A stretch of 16,157 nucleotides of DNA, taken from NCBI GenBank assembly GCA_023647555.1, contig JALRLY010000207.1:1-16157 (forward strand), in the 5' to 3' direction. Shown one piece after another: positions 6,080 through 15,500 of this stretch (positions are counted from its first letter, which is position 1; every line of letters begins with the position of its first letter). The notes beneath the pieces are model-generated. The model saw nothing but the letters and a program-made list of their open reading frames with translations. It made no database searches and had not been told where the DNA came from. A program made the translations under genes and the position numbers. The DNA is from Pancytospora philotis (lineage: Eukaryota > Microsporidia).

Positions 6080-9000
6080 TCAGCAAAGATCATCGGATTC
6101 GTCTTCGTAGAGAAACCCGTCTAATATCCCTTTCAAGTACGCGCTGACAACGCGAAGCTGCCTCTCAACGCCGGTGAAGGCGTTCACGTGCACGGATCTG
6201 AACGCAACGTCCTGGAGGTAGAGGAACTTGAGCTTAGCCATGAATATGTAGAGCGGGTCAATGGGATAGCTAAAGTACGCCCATCTGGACGTATTGAACG
6301 ATTTCATGTGAGCGTAGATCTCGCTATACGAGCTGATCAACGCCTCGCAGTACCCCACCGCGAATGATAAATCAAGGCTGTCTCGGTAGACGGCAAATAC
6401 TTCGTAGATGCCGTCGTAGATGCCGTCGTCACACGCGAAGAATGCATAGCTCCTCAGCAGCGCCCTGAGCTGCCTGCTCTCCGGCCCGTTAGGGAAAACT
6501 CTGTCCACAATCAGCGTAGAAAGTGTCCTGTGCCTACCCTCGTCACGCAAGAATTTCAGCGCATTGCCATCGGATGGGGAGCACTCCGCGTCTTTCCATT
6601 CGTCACACACACGACGGATCTCTTCATAGCGCCCCGCTGCAGCAGCTATGGCAACCCAATTGGCAGCTAGTAGACAGTAATGCTCGCTTCCGACTTCGCA
6701 GGTGCTGAAGATGTAGTTCTCCCTCATTATCGTCAAGATGCTCTCGTCGCAGTATTTGACGAGTGTTATAAGCACGTGATGATCCGGGTAGGGGCATGAC
6801 ACGAACTTTTGGAAGTATTCGACGGTTCTGGGGTAGCGACGTTCTGGATCGATTGGTTCGCTCCCGGCCACCGCCCGGAGATTCAGATATCCCGCAAGCG
6901 TATTTGGCACTTCGTGCCTGCTCAAAATATTGATTCCATGTGCCCAACCGTTCAGACTCTCTGCTTTGCTGATTTGCGGGTATGCGTTCTGCGGAATCCT
7001 TAGCTGCGGGAAGAGGAACGCGCGCTCATCGACGTGCTGGCGCATCAGTACTTCAAAGAGGGGTTCTCTCGTGTGGTCGTCGGTAAGGGGCGCCCTGCCG
7101 AGGATGTTGGCCACGAGGATAACCAGCGGGCTCCCAGCAACTCGATCCTGGGCGTCTGTGAGCTGGCTTTCGATCAGAGCTTTGCTACTGGGATCACTAG
7201 AGGGCTCGTTGAGCTGCTCTCTGAGCGTGCGGATTTGACTGAACAATGGCATGTTGCGCTGTACAAATGCAGCAAGCGCCGGGGTAAGCTGATCAACGGT
7301 GGTCAAAAGACAGTCCGGCGACAGGAGCTCGACGCGCGCCATCCAGTCGGCGAGCGCATTGTGGTATGCTATGGAGCCGCCAGCTGCCTCCACCTTACTG
7401 ATGCAGGCATTTGGTAGGAGCGAGCCATCGGCCTTGCTGAGGAATCGTCTGACGCTTTCTACAATTAATCCGGTGAAGAGACTGTTGCTGCCCCCATCGC
7501 CTGCTCCAGCGTACGCCCTAAAAAACTTGCGCTCCTCTGTGCTAAGCATGACATCGCTGGATGAGTGCACGAACGACACGTGGTCGTACGCAAACCCGAG
7601 TTCAACAGTCTGCGAAGGCGCGTCGGTATCGCTTTCCTGCAGCTGGAATGACAGCTCCAACGTGCCGCAGAGTATCGTCCCCTCCGCGCTGAGCTTGAGC
7701 ACTCTGGCGTCAACGTGCATCAGAGAAATGCAGTTCAGTGCCTCGGCGATTGCGTCGCTGATTCTGTTACAATCATCGTGATCAACCGAGCCCGTCGCAG
7801 CGCTACTCGACAGATGCCCCTGGAGCTCCCTGGTAGTCTCCTCGGGGAGCCCAGCAATCTTTGCCAGCGCCATCATGAAGTTCACCAGATTCCCCTTCAG
7901 CTCCACACGGGCGCTCTCGACGCTGCCTTTCTTGTAGGCGATCAGATTGTCCCCCTCTGCGCCGGCTCCCACGTTGTTGCTACCTTTCAGAGATAGTGCG
8001 AGGTTTTGTGCAACGCACGCCCACTCCTGGTGCATCCCGGGCTTGGTGTTGTCGCTGGGTTCTGGGCATTTCTCGGCAAAGAAGGCTCTAAAACGCTCCG
8101 TCGGGTTGCATCCCTTGCGCTTCAGATGCGCAGTGGTGTACTCGCGCGTTTTTGGATCGAACAGCAGGCAGCAGAAGAGGTTGTAGAGCGCTATCTCTGC
8201 GCAGTCGCTGTAGCTGGTCTCGCTGCACACGCTTTGAGCGGCTTCATCGTACAGGTACACGAGCTGGTGGAACAAAGGCGGGTTCGCGCGGCTGAACGGG
8301 AACACGCAGCGGCTGTCGATTTCCCCGATCTTTTCGAGTGCGTCGTATGCCCGGGAGTGCTCCGGGCCAATCTCACTGCCGCTCGCGAAGAAGCGGGCAT
8401 GCACAGCAGCAAGCTCATCGCCAGCGTAGGCCTGCCTGAGAATCGCGTCGACGTGCCCGAAGACCCTGCCGATGAACTCGTGGTCGCTCGCGAACTCGTA
8501 GATGTACGCCAGGATGAGGGAGCCCGGGCTGTCCGAGTAGTGCTCCAGCCCGTATGCCTTCGGCACGTCGGCGCCGCCGTGTGTGGCGAAGAAATCTACG
8601 ACCGCCAGCGCGTTTTTGGAGTAGCCCAGCCTCCAGTTCTTCCCGGGAGCCGTCAGCGGCGAGCTCAGCAGGACGCAGCCGCTCTTCCGGCAGGTAAAAT
8701 CGATGCAGGATGGTCTCCTGTTGAGCCTTTTGGCCTTTTCCCTGTGGACGGTGGCTTTGATGGCTTCGGGGCCCACTTCGGCGAGCACCAGAAGCATCGC
8801 GAGGAAGTGCGCGCGGCTGTCGTCATCGGGGAGCACGGAGAGGTACTTGTAGAAGGACTTGTGGTAGTTGTTGCTCACATACACTGTTCTGTCTACGGCA
8901 CGGAACATGATTCGCAATGTCTCATGGTACGCGCGCAGATACGCCATCGCCTTAGGATCGACGCCGGGGAAGTCGCGGATTGGCCCTTCCGCCGGCGGTT

Positions 9001-9274
9001 TTTCGTACTCGTACGTATCGTTGGCTTCGTCACGCACCAGCCTGTAGACGACGGTCCCCGGACCCAGGAACAGCCGCTTGTTTGCGATGATGTTGTTGCC
9101 GACCAGGGCGTGTGCGCGCAGAATGTTCAGCGGGCCCTCGGGGTTGATGTACACAGCTTTGCCGTCGCGCGCCGTGCAAACGCCGCTCTTTACCGCTTTC
9201 ATGGTGTCTGTCAGGCTGAGCCTGGCGGCAGCGAAAGAACAAGCAAATGAAAGTGCAGCTGATAGCGCACGCAT
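6080..9274 (-). CDS. Family B large predicted secreted protein, copy 1
   Basis: 1064 aa, function not recognised. The ATG at 9274 is preceded by CCCCT; the frame runs 9 bp further only to a GTG. The N terminus MRALSAALSFACSFAAARLS looks like a secretion signal, and no other membrane span stands out. Landmarks shared with the copy at 12508-15765: INPEGPLN (43-50), YHKSFYKY (137-144), YGLxxYSDSPG (241-251), DSRCVFPF (320-327), the block SDCAEIALYNLFCCLLFDP (356-374), then TAHLKRKGCNPTERF (381-395), HQEWA (415-419), and later FLSKADGSLLPN, LVANILG and RVFPNGP. Conserved Asp-Cys-x-Glu and His residues in the central block could be catalytic or structural; I cannot tell. The two full copies differ greatly outside these blocks, so the family evolves fast. 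The gene is inverted relative to the other family members and converges on family A copy 1. Confidence 0.87.
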   Translation of the reverse strand: MRALSAALSFACSFAAARLSLTDTMKAVKSGVCTARDGKAVYINPEGPLNILRAHALVGNNIIANKRLFLGPGTVVYRLVRDEANDTYEYEKPPAEGPIRDFPGVDPKAMAYLRAYHETLRIMFRAVDRTVYVSNNYHKSFYKYLSVLPDDDSRAHFLAMLLVLAEVGPEAIKATVHREKAKRLNRRPSCIDFTCRKSGCVLLSSPLTAPGKNWRLGYSKNALAVVDFFATHGGADVPKAYGLEHYSDSPGSLILAYIYEFASDHEFIGRVFGHVDAILRQAYAGDELAAVHARFFASGSEIGPEHSRAYDALEKIGEIDSRCVFPFSRANPPLFHQLVYLYDEAAQSVCSETSYSDCAEIALYNLFCCLLFDPKTREYTTAHLKRKGCNPTERFRAFFAEKCPEPSDNTKPGMHQEWACVAQNLALSLKGSNNVGAGAEGDNLIAYKKGSVESARVELKGNLVNFMMALAKIAGLPEETTRELQGHLSSSAATGSVDHDDCNRISDAIAEALNCISLMHVDARVLKLSAEGTILCGTLELSFQLQESDTDAPSQTVELGFAYDHVSFVHSSSDVMLSTEERKFFRAYAGAGDGGSNSLFTGLIVESVRRFLSKADGSLLPNACISKVEAAGGSIAYHNALADWMARVELLSPDCLLTTVDQLTPALAAFVQRNMPLFSQIRTLREQLNEPSSDPSSKALIESQLTDAQDRVAGSPLVILVANILGRAPLTDDHTREPLFEVLMRQHVDERAFLFPQLRIPQNAYPQISKAESLNGWAHGINILSRHEVPNTLAGYLNLRAVAGSEPIDPERRYPRTVEYFQKFVSCPYPDHHVLITLVKYCDESILTIMRENYIFSTCEVGSEHYCLLAANWVAIAAAAGRYEEIRRVCDEWKDAECSPSDGNALKFLRDEGRHRTLSTLIVDRVFPNGPESRQLRALLRSYAFFACDDGIYDGIYEVFAVYRDSLDLSFAVGYCEALISSYSEIYAHMKSFNTSRWAYFSYPIDPLYIFMAKLKFLYLQDVAFRSVHVNAFTGVERQLRVVSAYLKGILDGFLYEDESDDLC

Positions 9275-9306
9275 AGGGGCCACCGGATTTCACACTTATT
9301 TTTTTG
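9275..9306 (-). promoter_or_regulatory. CCCC start motif, family B copy 1
   Basis: On the minus strand the start region reads GTGGCCCCTATG: CCCC (9279-9276) one base before the ATG, with an AT run of mostly A (9306-9297) about 22 nt upstream. The fuller AAAATTTTAAAA element (9366-9377) is about 90 nt away, further than for the other genes. Confidence 0.55.
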
Positions 9307-9741
9307 CCGGTGCCGATGATACAGAATTGCGCGTGTGGCAATTTGCCACGTAAGTCAGCAACTACAAAATTTTAAAAGAGAAGAAGAATGGGCAGATTCT
9401 CAAACAGGTGTGTTTGCTTATTTGGCATGCCATCAAGACGCATCTTATAGCCATTCTACTTTGCGCAGATGCTTGGTGGCCTCCGCACTGTTATATTCGA
9501 CAGGTAGCGGCTGTTCTCAGTCGCTAAGGCCGGCACAATGACTTGCTGGTGCGCGCCAGTACGCTGCACGGATTGCGCTCGCTCAAAGTTATTAGCGAAT
9601 GCGCAAAAGCCGTACATCCCGCGCACCGGATAGGCCGCTCCCAGCTTCTGGGTTAGTGTCTGGTGGGCAGAGCGTGCTGCTCTTCATTAGTGCTCTGTGC
9701 CATCGCATATCCTTTAGCGATTGACTAGCCGTTTTTCAGGT
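9307..9741. other. Divergent spacer between family B copy 1 and family A copy 2
   Basis: No convincing gene. It contains AAAATTTTAAAA (9366-9377) and a near-palindrome GTGGCAA-T-TTGCCAC (9335-9349, 7-bp arms around one base), 61 bp upstream of the family B start. This is a candidate binding site for a shared regulator of the two divergent genes. The remainder (9380-9741) shows only frames without ATG or family similarity. Confidence 0.45.
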
Positions 9742-9778
9742 AAATTTTTTACAAAAACGAGGTTCTGATTAAATCCCC
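9742..9778 (+). promoter_or_regulatory. AAATTTTTT box and CCCC motif, family A gene 2
   Basis: AAATTTTTT (9742-9750) and CCCC (9775-9778) directly abutting the ATG at 9779. The box-to-ATG spacing (28 nt) nearly equals that of family A copy 1 (31 nt), which supports a shared ancestral promoter. Confidence 0.68.
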
Positions 9779-11113
9779 ATGCCAGCCGGGGCTGTCCCGT
9801 TGCTGATGCTGATATACTACAGCCTTGTGCACGGTAAAGCTACGGCTAGCGCACGCACACTCACAAAGAGTGATTATGCTGATTTCGCTGAATTGGGAAC
9901 AGCAGAGGTCAGCGTTCTCGAGAATCAGGTGCTAGGCTCGGTTTTTAAATGCTGCTCGGAGCACGACTGCCCAGAGATTAACTGGGGTCTAGTCGATAGG
10001 CGACTGCCTGACGTTGACGCTGTAGACAGAGCGCGCTACGTTGTATTCTCAGTGGGGAGTAAAGACGGCCGGCCTGAGCGTCTAGAGCGTGAGCTTGCAA
10101 AATTCGGCTATGCGGGCCGCCTGCTGCTGCGCAAGCTGTTCAGCGGCTCTTTTATCGAGCGGCTCACTAAGACAGTTGATGACACCGAACCACAACGAGT
10201 GTTCCGCCGCGCAGCCGAGCTTCAGCCCGATGGTCTGAGGCAGATTTATCAGACCTTGAAGAAAACGGTAGTCGACGAGCACAAAAAGAGCCTGCTGGAA
10301 CTCGCCGAGCATGGCAGCGGGCAAGATCTGGCGATTCACACAGTCAAGGCGACGAACAGCTCTAAAAAAGTAACCCTGAGCTCCGCGTTTACGACGCTGG
10401 TGGACTCGTGGTCTGACGATGCAGACAAGCGTGACAAAATGGTGCCTATCGTTAATGACTTTTTGAAGATTGTGCTGAACCTGAATGCACGGAGCGATGC
10501 CGCGCAAACAGAGTTGAAAAACTCAATTGTAAAGCATGTGTATGCATCCTGCGATACTGCGCGCGAGTGCTTCGAGCTTCTCGGCGGATTCCCTAAGCAC
10601 CAGGTGCTCGCTACAGCAATTAATAAGTACGTAAGAAAAGAGCTCAGAAAAGACCCAAGCCCGGGCTTCGTGCGCAAATACCTGGCTTATATTCGGAAAA
10701 GCGTTCCCGAGTCTACTGAACCGATATTCAACTTTTTTATGGCCTTGCTGCCGTCGCCGACCTGCTTCCACGCCGATGGCTTCAACTGGAGTAGCGATCC
10801 GCAGCGGTTCAACCTGATATCACCGAGGTGGCTGCGGGGGATGTTCGAGGGTCTGTGCTACGATCCTCCGACTAGTTGTGATGTGGTCGAGCGCATGCGC
10901 AAGTACATGAGTATGCTGGAATACGAGGTATTTATCCTCATCTTAAGTCGGTTAAACTGGGACGAGGGCAAGAAGCTTGCGGTTTTTATGCTCGAACACC
11001 AGAACGCGCAAGCGGCAAGGGAGTATCGACAGTGCTTTAATCGAGATCAACAGCGTGCGGGCTTGAACCAACATCATAAAGGCGTATTGAATCTGCTTGA
11101 ATATGTATTTTAG
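9779..11113 (+). CDS. Family A predicted secreted protein, copy 2
   Basis: 444 aa, paralogue of the protein at 4194-5621; function not recognised. A signal peptide (about 1-22, MPAGAVPLLMLIYYSLVHG) is followed by a mostly hydrophilic, probably helical chain. Blocks shared with copy 1: VLGSVFKCCSEHDCPE (51-66), LLLRKLFSGSFIE (115-127), LVDSWSDDADKRDKMVPI (207-224), and the C-terminal NWSSDPQRFNLISPRW..MFEGLCYDP (336-363) with the following KYMSMLEYEVF helix. Identity outside these is low. The tail is about 30 residues shorter than in copy 1 and lacks its basic end. The next 170 bp in the same frame encode family B sequence, so the gene's 3' end lies at or near an old rearrangement joint, and the TAG at 11111-11113 may not be the ancestral stop. 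It is divergent from family B copy 1. Confidence 0.84.
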   Translation: MPAGAVPLLMLIYYSLVHGKATASARTLTKSDYADFAELGTAEVSVLENQVLGSVFKCCSEHDCPEINWGLVDRRLPDVDAVDRARYVVFSVGSKDGRPERLERELAKFGYAGRLLLRKLFSGSFIERLTKTVDDTEPQRVFRRAAELQPDGLRQIYQTLKKTVVDEHKKSLLELAEHGSGQDLAIHTVKATNSSKKVTLSSAFTTLVDSWSDDADKRDKMVPIVNDFLKIVLNLNARSDAAQTELKNSIVKHVYASCDTARECFELLGGFPKHQVLATAINKYVRKELRKDPSPGFVRKYLAYIRKSVPESTEPIFNFFMALLPSPTCFHADGFNWSSDPQRFNLISPRWLRGMFEGLCYDPPTSCDVVERMRKYMSMLEYEVFILILSRLNWDEGKKLAVFMLEHQNAQAAREYRQCFNRDQQRAGLNQHHKGVLNLLEYVF

Positions 11114-12096
11114 CGTATGCTGGAGATCGCCCCTTACGATGGGCCGGCTCCGCCTTCCTGCGATTTGTCCTCATTCATATCCACCCACACTGTCGTCCCG
11201 CTGCGCCGCTTTGTCGATGAGCGCACTGACCTCTTCCCAAGCATATTTTTACCCGCGGATGCATTCCCATGCACCATGCATGAATGAACGTATCAGCATA
11301 CGACAGCTTCCTCGCCGGCTTGGCGGGGTATGATGCTATTCCTGAGCTGTTGCTTTACCATGCTGAGCAGCGCACCCGCTGCAAGATTCAGGCTGCTAGC
11401 AGCGTACATGGCCCGTGGAATAGTGATGTTTGGGCGGCAGTGACAAGGTGCTTCAAGTTCTCGCATGAAAAGAGCATCCGGAGCTTAGGTGACGATACGA
11501 TTAATGTCAGTTACTATAGGTACTCCATCTGCGCTCTGATGGTGATGGCTGGAAACCCAGTTGAGTACTGTGCTATGCTGCGGAGCATTTGCGAGCGCAG
11601 GAACGATATGCCTAGCATGTTTAAGGCGTATGCAGTATTGCAGGTGGCATTCCTTGAACAACCCAGGCTCGAATCGATTTCGCCCGAGCTTGTAGCAAAA
11701 GTCTTCTCCCATAATCCTACCGTTGAGCAAATTCAGGCTTTGCTGAGAATCTTCGCGGTCTTCGCACATACAGAGAATGACTATTGCAGCGTGTGTAACG
11801 TGTTCCACCACTACCGTGGGCTGCTGCGTCCAGAGCACGCATGCAAGTTTGTTGAGTTGTTAAACTCCCGACATGATGTTTATAAGAGCACGCTATATGC
11901 GCTCTCGCTTCATATACCATCGTACCCTGTTAAAGTCATGCGCATGCAGCCGTTGTATTCATCAATCAACGACTTGCTGGACGACTGCTTTAAGAGTGAG
12001 TTCGATGTGAAGAAGATTCCCAGCGGGTACAGAACTTGCCAAGGAAGTAGCTGGGTCAGTCTTTGCTTAGAGCATGGCATGGCTGCTTTGAGATAA
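11114..12096 (+). pseudogene. Truncated, frameshifted family B copy
   Basis: A remnant of the C-terminal third of a family B gene; the first roughly 700 codons are missing. The upstream part (about 11160-11284) reads in the same frame as the preceding family A gene and contains RRFVDERTDLFPSIFLPADA (11204-11263), matching QHVDERAFLFPQLRIPQNA of family B copy 1. That frame ends at a TGA (11285-11287). Homology continues in another frame from an ATG at 11284, open for 270 codons to TAA 12094-12096. There KVFSHNPTVEQIQALLRIFA matches RVFPNGPESRQLRALLRSYA of copy 1 and RIFPDGPSPAQLMRLLGLYA of copy 3. A CCC abuts another ATG (11269) whose frame stops after four codons at 11281, immediately before ATG 11284. 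No signal peptide is present. The 270-codon part could still be expressed as an internal short protein, but loss of the 5' end and the frame change argue for decay. Confidence 0.82.
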
Positions 12097-12488
12097 TAAA
12101 TTCAGTTGTTGTTCAACTTGCCGTATGAGAGCTGTGCTTGTGTGCGCCAGGCTAGTTGACGCGGGGATGGGCTTGGCCGTAAGATTTGATCCTTACGAGC
12201 AGGCTGTATAAATCAGCAGCCTTGTCGCCACTTTGATAGGAATATATAGTCTCAAAGTGCGGTGTTCAATAACTCTCTATACTCCTTTTCGGGCACGTCA
12301 ATACGCAAGTAACTGCTCAAAAGCGAGTAGATTAAACCTCCCTGAAAGGAGGCGGAGGGTTAGCTGTCCAATCTAGGGGTATGATCTCCGTGAACCAATA
12401 GTCCTTTGGAAAACGTCCAATAAAAATACGCGCCTCCTTCGGATACCGAGCGGACATTCACCGCGCAGCCCCTTAAAAATAATAACGC
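12097..12488. other. Gene-free spacer before family B copy 3
   Basis: AT-richer spacer without a convincing gene. The longest ATG frame I noted is 29 codons (from 12125) and matches nothing here. Small hairpins occur: CGTAAG with CTTACG around an 8-nt loop (about 12179-12198) and CCTCC with GGAGG around 6 nt (about 12338-12353). A tRNA-like string near 12366-12390 lacks the rest of a tRNA. Confidence 0.5.
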
Positions 12489-12507
12489 AAAATTTTTCGC
12501 TAGCCCC
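12489..12507 (+). promoter_or_regulatory. AAAATTTTT box and CCCC motif, family B copy 3
   Basis: AAAATTTTT (12489-12497) and CCCC (12504-12507) lie within 19 bp and abut the ATG at 12508. This is the most compact version of the signal pair in the window and leaves no room for a leader longer than about 10 nt if the box is bound upstream of transcription start. Confidence 0.7.
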
Positions 12508-15500
12508 ATGCAAGTACTGACAACGGCTTTGTCATTAGCTGGGAGTTTTGTCCGCGCCAGAATCAGCCTGAGAGACGCCATTGGCGTGGTAGAAAGCGAG
12601 CGCGAGACCACCGGCAATGATAAAGTGTTCATCAATCCCGAAGGGCCGCTGAACATCATGCTCGGCCATGCGGAGGTCAATAACGATGCGATCGCGAAGA
12701 AGCGCATGTTCTCTCCGCCGATATGCACCAGTTATGTGCTTGAAGAAGTAGGAGATAAAGAGCCAACACCCGAACTTGCGCTTGGTTCCGGTAAGGGCAG
12801 AATTTACAGGTACGACAGAGATCCGAAGAAGGACGGGATCTGGGACTGCACACGCTCTCAGAAGGTGGATGAGTATTTGCGCGCTTACTATAACGCGCTC
12901 AAGGTTTTGTTCAGAATCGTGAATGGCAAGGTGGTTGTGTGCACTAACCACCACATGTCCTTCTACAAGTACACACGCGTGCAGCTCTCTGACAATGAGC
13001 GCGCGCGTTTCTTCGCGGCGCTGCTGATGCTCGCCAACGGCGAGAAGGGGATCGGGGCCGAGTACAGGGGAAGGCCGGCGGGCAGCAAGGCTCACCAAGG
13101 ACAGGAGGTCTTCGGAGTTGCGTTGACAAGCGGGCAGAATACCATGGTGGACCTAAACTTTGCGATACCGAATACGTTACCTGGCAAGAAAACGCTGTAC
13201 ATTGAGGAGATGCGTACGGTTATCGAATTTTTTGCCAAACACGGCGCTACCAAAGCGGAGGAATACGGACTGCACTACACCGACAGCCCGGGCTTCCTCA
13301 TTCGAGCATATCTCTGCGAGTACGCAAACGACGGCGCATTCATCAGCGAGGTGTTCGACTGCGTTGATGCGTTTCTCGCGGAGATGTACTCCGGCACCGA
13401 GCTAGACGCCGCGCGCAGCCAGTATTTTACGACTGATGAAAAGCTGGTCGGGGAGTACTCCGAGCAGTACGATGCGTTCAGGCAGATCGACAAAATCAAC
13501 AGCCGCTGCCTGTTTCCGTTCACCAACTCGAATATGCCGCTGCAAACCGAGCTCGTGCACTACACCGATGAAACGAGAAACATTGATGTCAGCTACGGCG
13601 ACTGCGTAGAGATCACGCTTTTCAACTTTTTCTGCTGCATGCTGTACGACCCTGAGTCACGCAGGTACAGCACTGGGCATCTGAAGGGCAAAAAATGCGA
13701 TCCGACAGCGCGATTTTTGGATTTCTTTACAAAGGTCTGCAGCAAGCCTGAGGAAAATACTAAAGCCTGCGTACACCAGGAGTGGGCGCGCGTCATCCAT
13801 GGGCTCATACGGCCCCAAGCTGCAGATGGAAATGGAGATGCCGCAGGAAGGGGGAAACGTAATCTGATTAAGTATTGCGAAAGGACCAAGGATAACAAGC
13901 CCTTGGCACTTAAAGCTGACATCGGTACCTTTTTGATGGTGCTAGCTAAAATCGTAGGGCTGCCCGCGGCAAAGCAGAGTGATCTGGAAACTATCATAGG
14001 AAACATGCTAGCTGGCCCAGTTGGTGATGTGGATTGCGTAAAACTAACTCGATTACTCAATGATGTGGTTAACCCTGCGATCTCAACCAGGCCAGTGAAT
14101 CTCGAGCTCCGAAACACGCAGACCGGAATCGATAAGGACGGGGAGAGAATTATCACCGGGCTGATTGTTCTGTCATTCCCGCCGCAGAAGTACGAACAGC
14201 CTTGCTATACAATTATGTTCGAGTTTGACTTAACGTTTCAGTTCAGGTATAGGCATACTAATACTATCTACCTTCAAGAAGTTGTGCTTAATGAGGACGA
14301 GCGTAAGTATTTCGCACCTTACAGCGAAGAAGCAGCAGATGATACAACCCCGCGCCTTTTTGGGCTCATACGTGATAGTGTGAAGCGGTTCGTGAGCAAG
14401 ACTGACGGAGCTTTGCTGCCGAATCGCCATATTGCCGGAGTGGAGGACGCACACGACCCAAAGACGCTTTACACAGCGCTCACCCGCTGGCTGTGCTACA
14501 CACCGATGCGTTCGGATCCCGATCGGCTGGCTGCAATTGACCAGCTGTTTCCTACGTTCATGAAGTGGTTAAAGCAAAGGCAAGGCAGCAGCGGAGCTGT
14601 GAATGAGCAGCCCGGGGGATTAGCCACTCAAAGTTTCACCGAAGGAGGATTCGCAGTTGATTCAGAGGATAACCGTACCAGCCCCGCAAACGCGATCCTA
14701 GGCCCCGGAAATCCGCTTGTGCTCCTCATAGCAAACATCCTGGGCAGCGTATCTCTTAACGATATCGAAACGAGGGACTGTTTCCTTCGCGCGGTGTTCA
14801 CTTACTGCATTGGCGATTGTGACAAGCTCTTCCCCGCCATTCGTGTTCACAAGTCGCTGTATCAGCCAGGGATGGATTCAAGCGGAAAGCGCTTCGATGA
14901 GAAGCGTGTATGGCAGTGGTCAGGCTACCGAGTCCCAAATATTGCATTGGAGTATCTAAAACAAGTTGCGGCGGGATTTGCTACGCGGAGCGATTTGCCG
15001 CGTGCGAAAGCACCATCTATTGCTGGTCTTGTTGGAAAATTTGATGATGAGGCAGATGCTTCTGAGATAGTTAATATGTTTATGACGCACAGGCATGCTG
15101 AGGGTATCGCGTTTCTGCGGGGCTACTGCGTGACAGATGGCAGCACTTATATATGGTCAGGCTTAATCAAAAGAGCCCTTTGGTTTTATATGAGTGCTAA
15201 GAATCAGGTTTATAGCGAGATTCGTTGGGTGTGCACCAGCATGGGCGATCACGAGTTTGCAGGGTTCGCTGATAAATGGCCCCGGGACGGCCTTGATCTT
15301 CCACGGGATTTGCCGCCGTTGTCCAGCCGTGTTGTAGCTAGGATTTTTCCTGATGGGCCTTCGCCGGCACAGCTCATGCGGCTTTTGGGGCTTTATGCGG
15401 CGATTGCGCCGTTCAAGGCTGAGTATGCAGAAGTCGTCTATGGCCTGCTCGAAACCGACATTAACAGCCTGGACCCCCGGTTTGTAATTGAAAACATCTG

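Noticed and set aside
8006..9250. A 414-codon + strand frame
   Set aside because: Antisense to family B copy 1 and with no ATG-associated signal or recognisable domain; the family B frame is supported by its paralogue.
12366..12390. A string resembling the D-arm to anticodon part of a tRNA (CTAGGGGTATGATCTCC)
   Set aside because: No T-arm/B box, no acceptor stem pairing and no matching anticodon stem follow; likely chance or a fragment too short to call.
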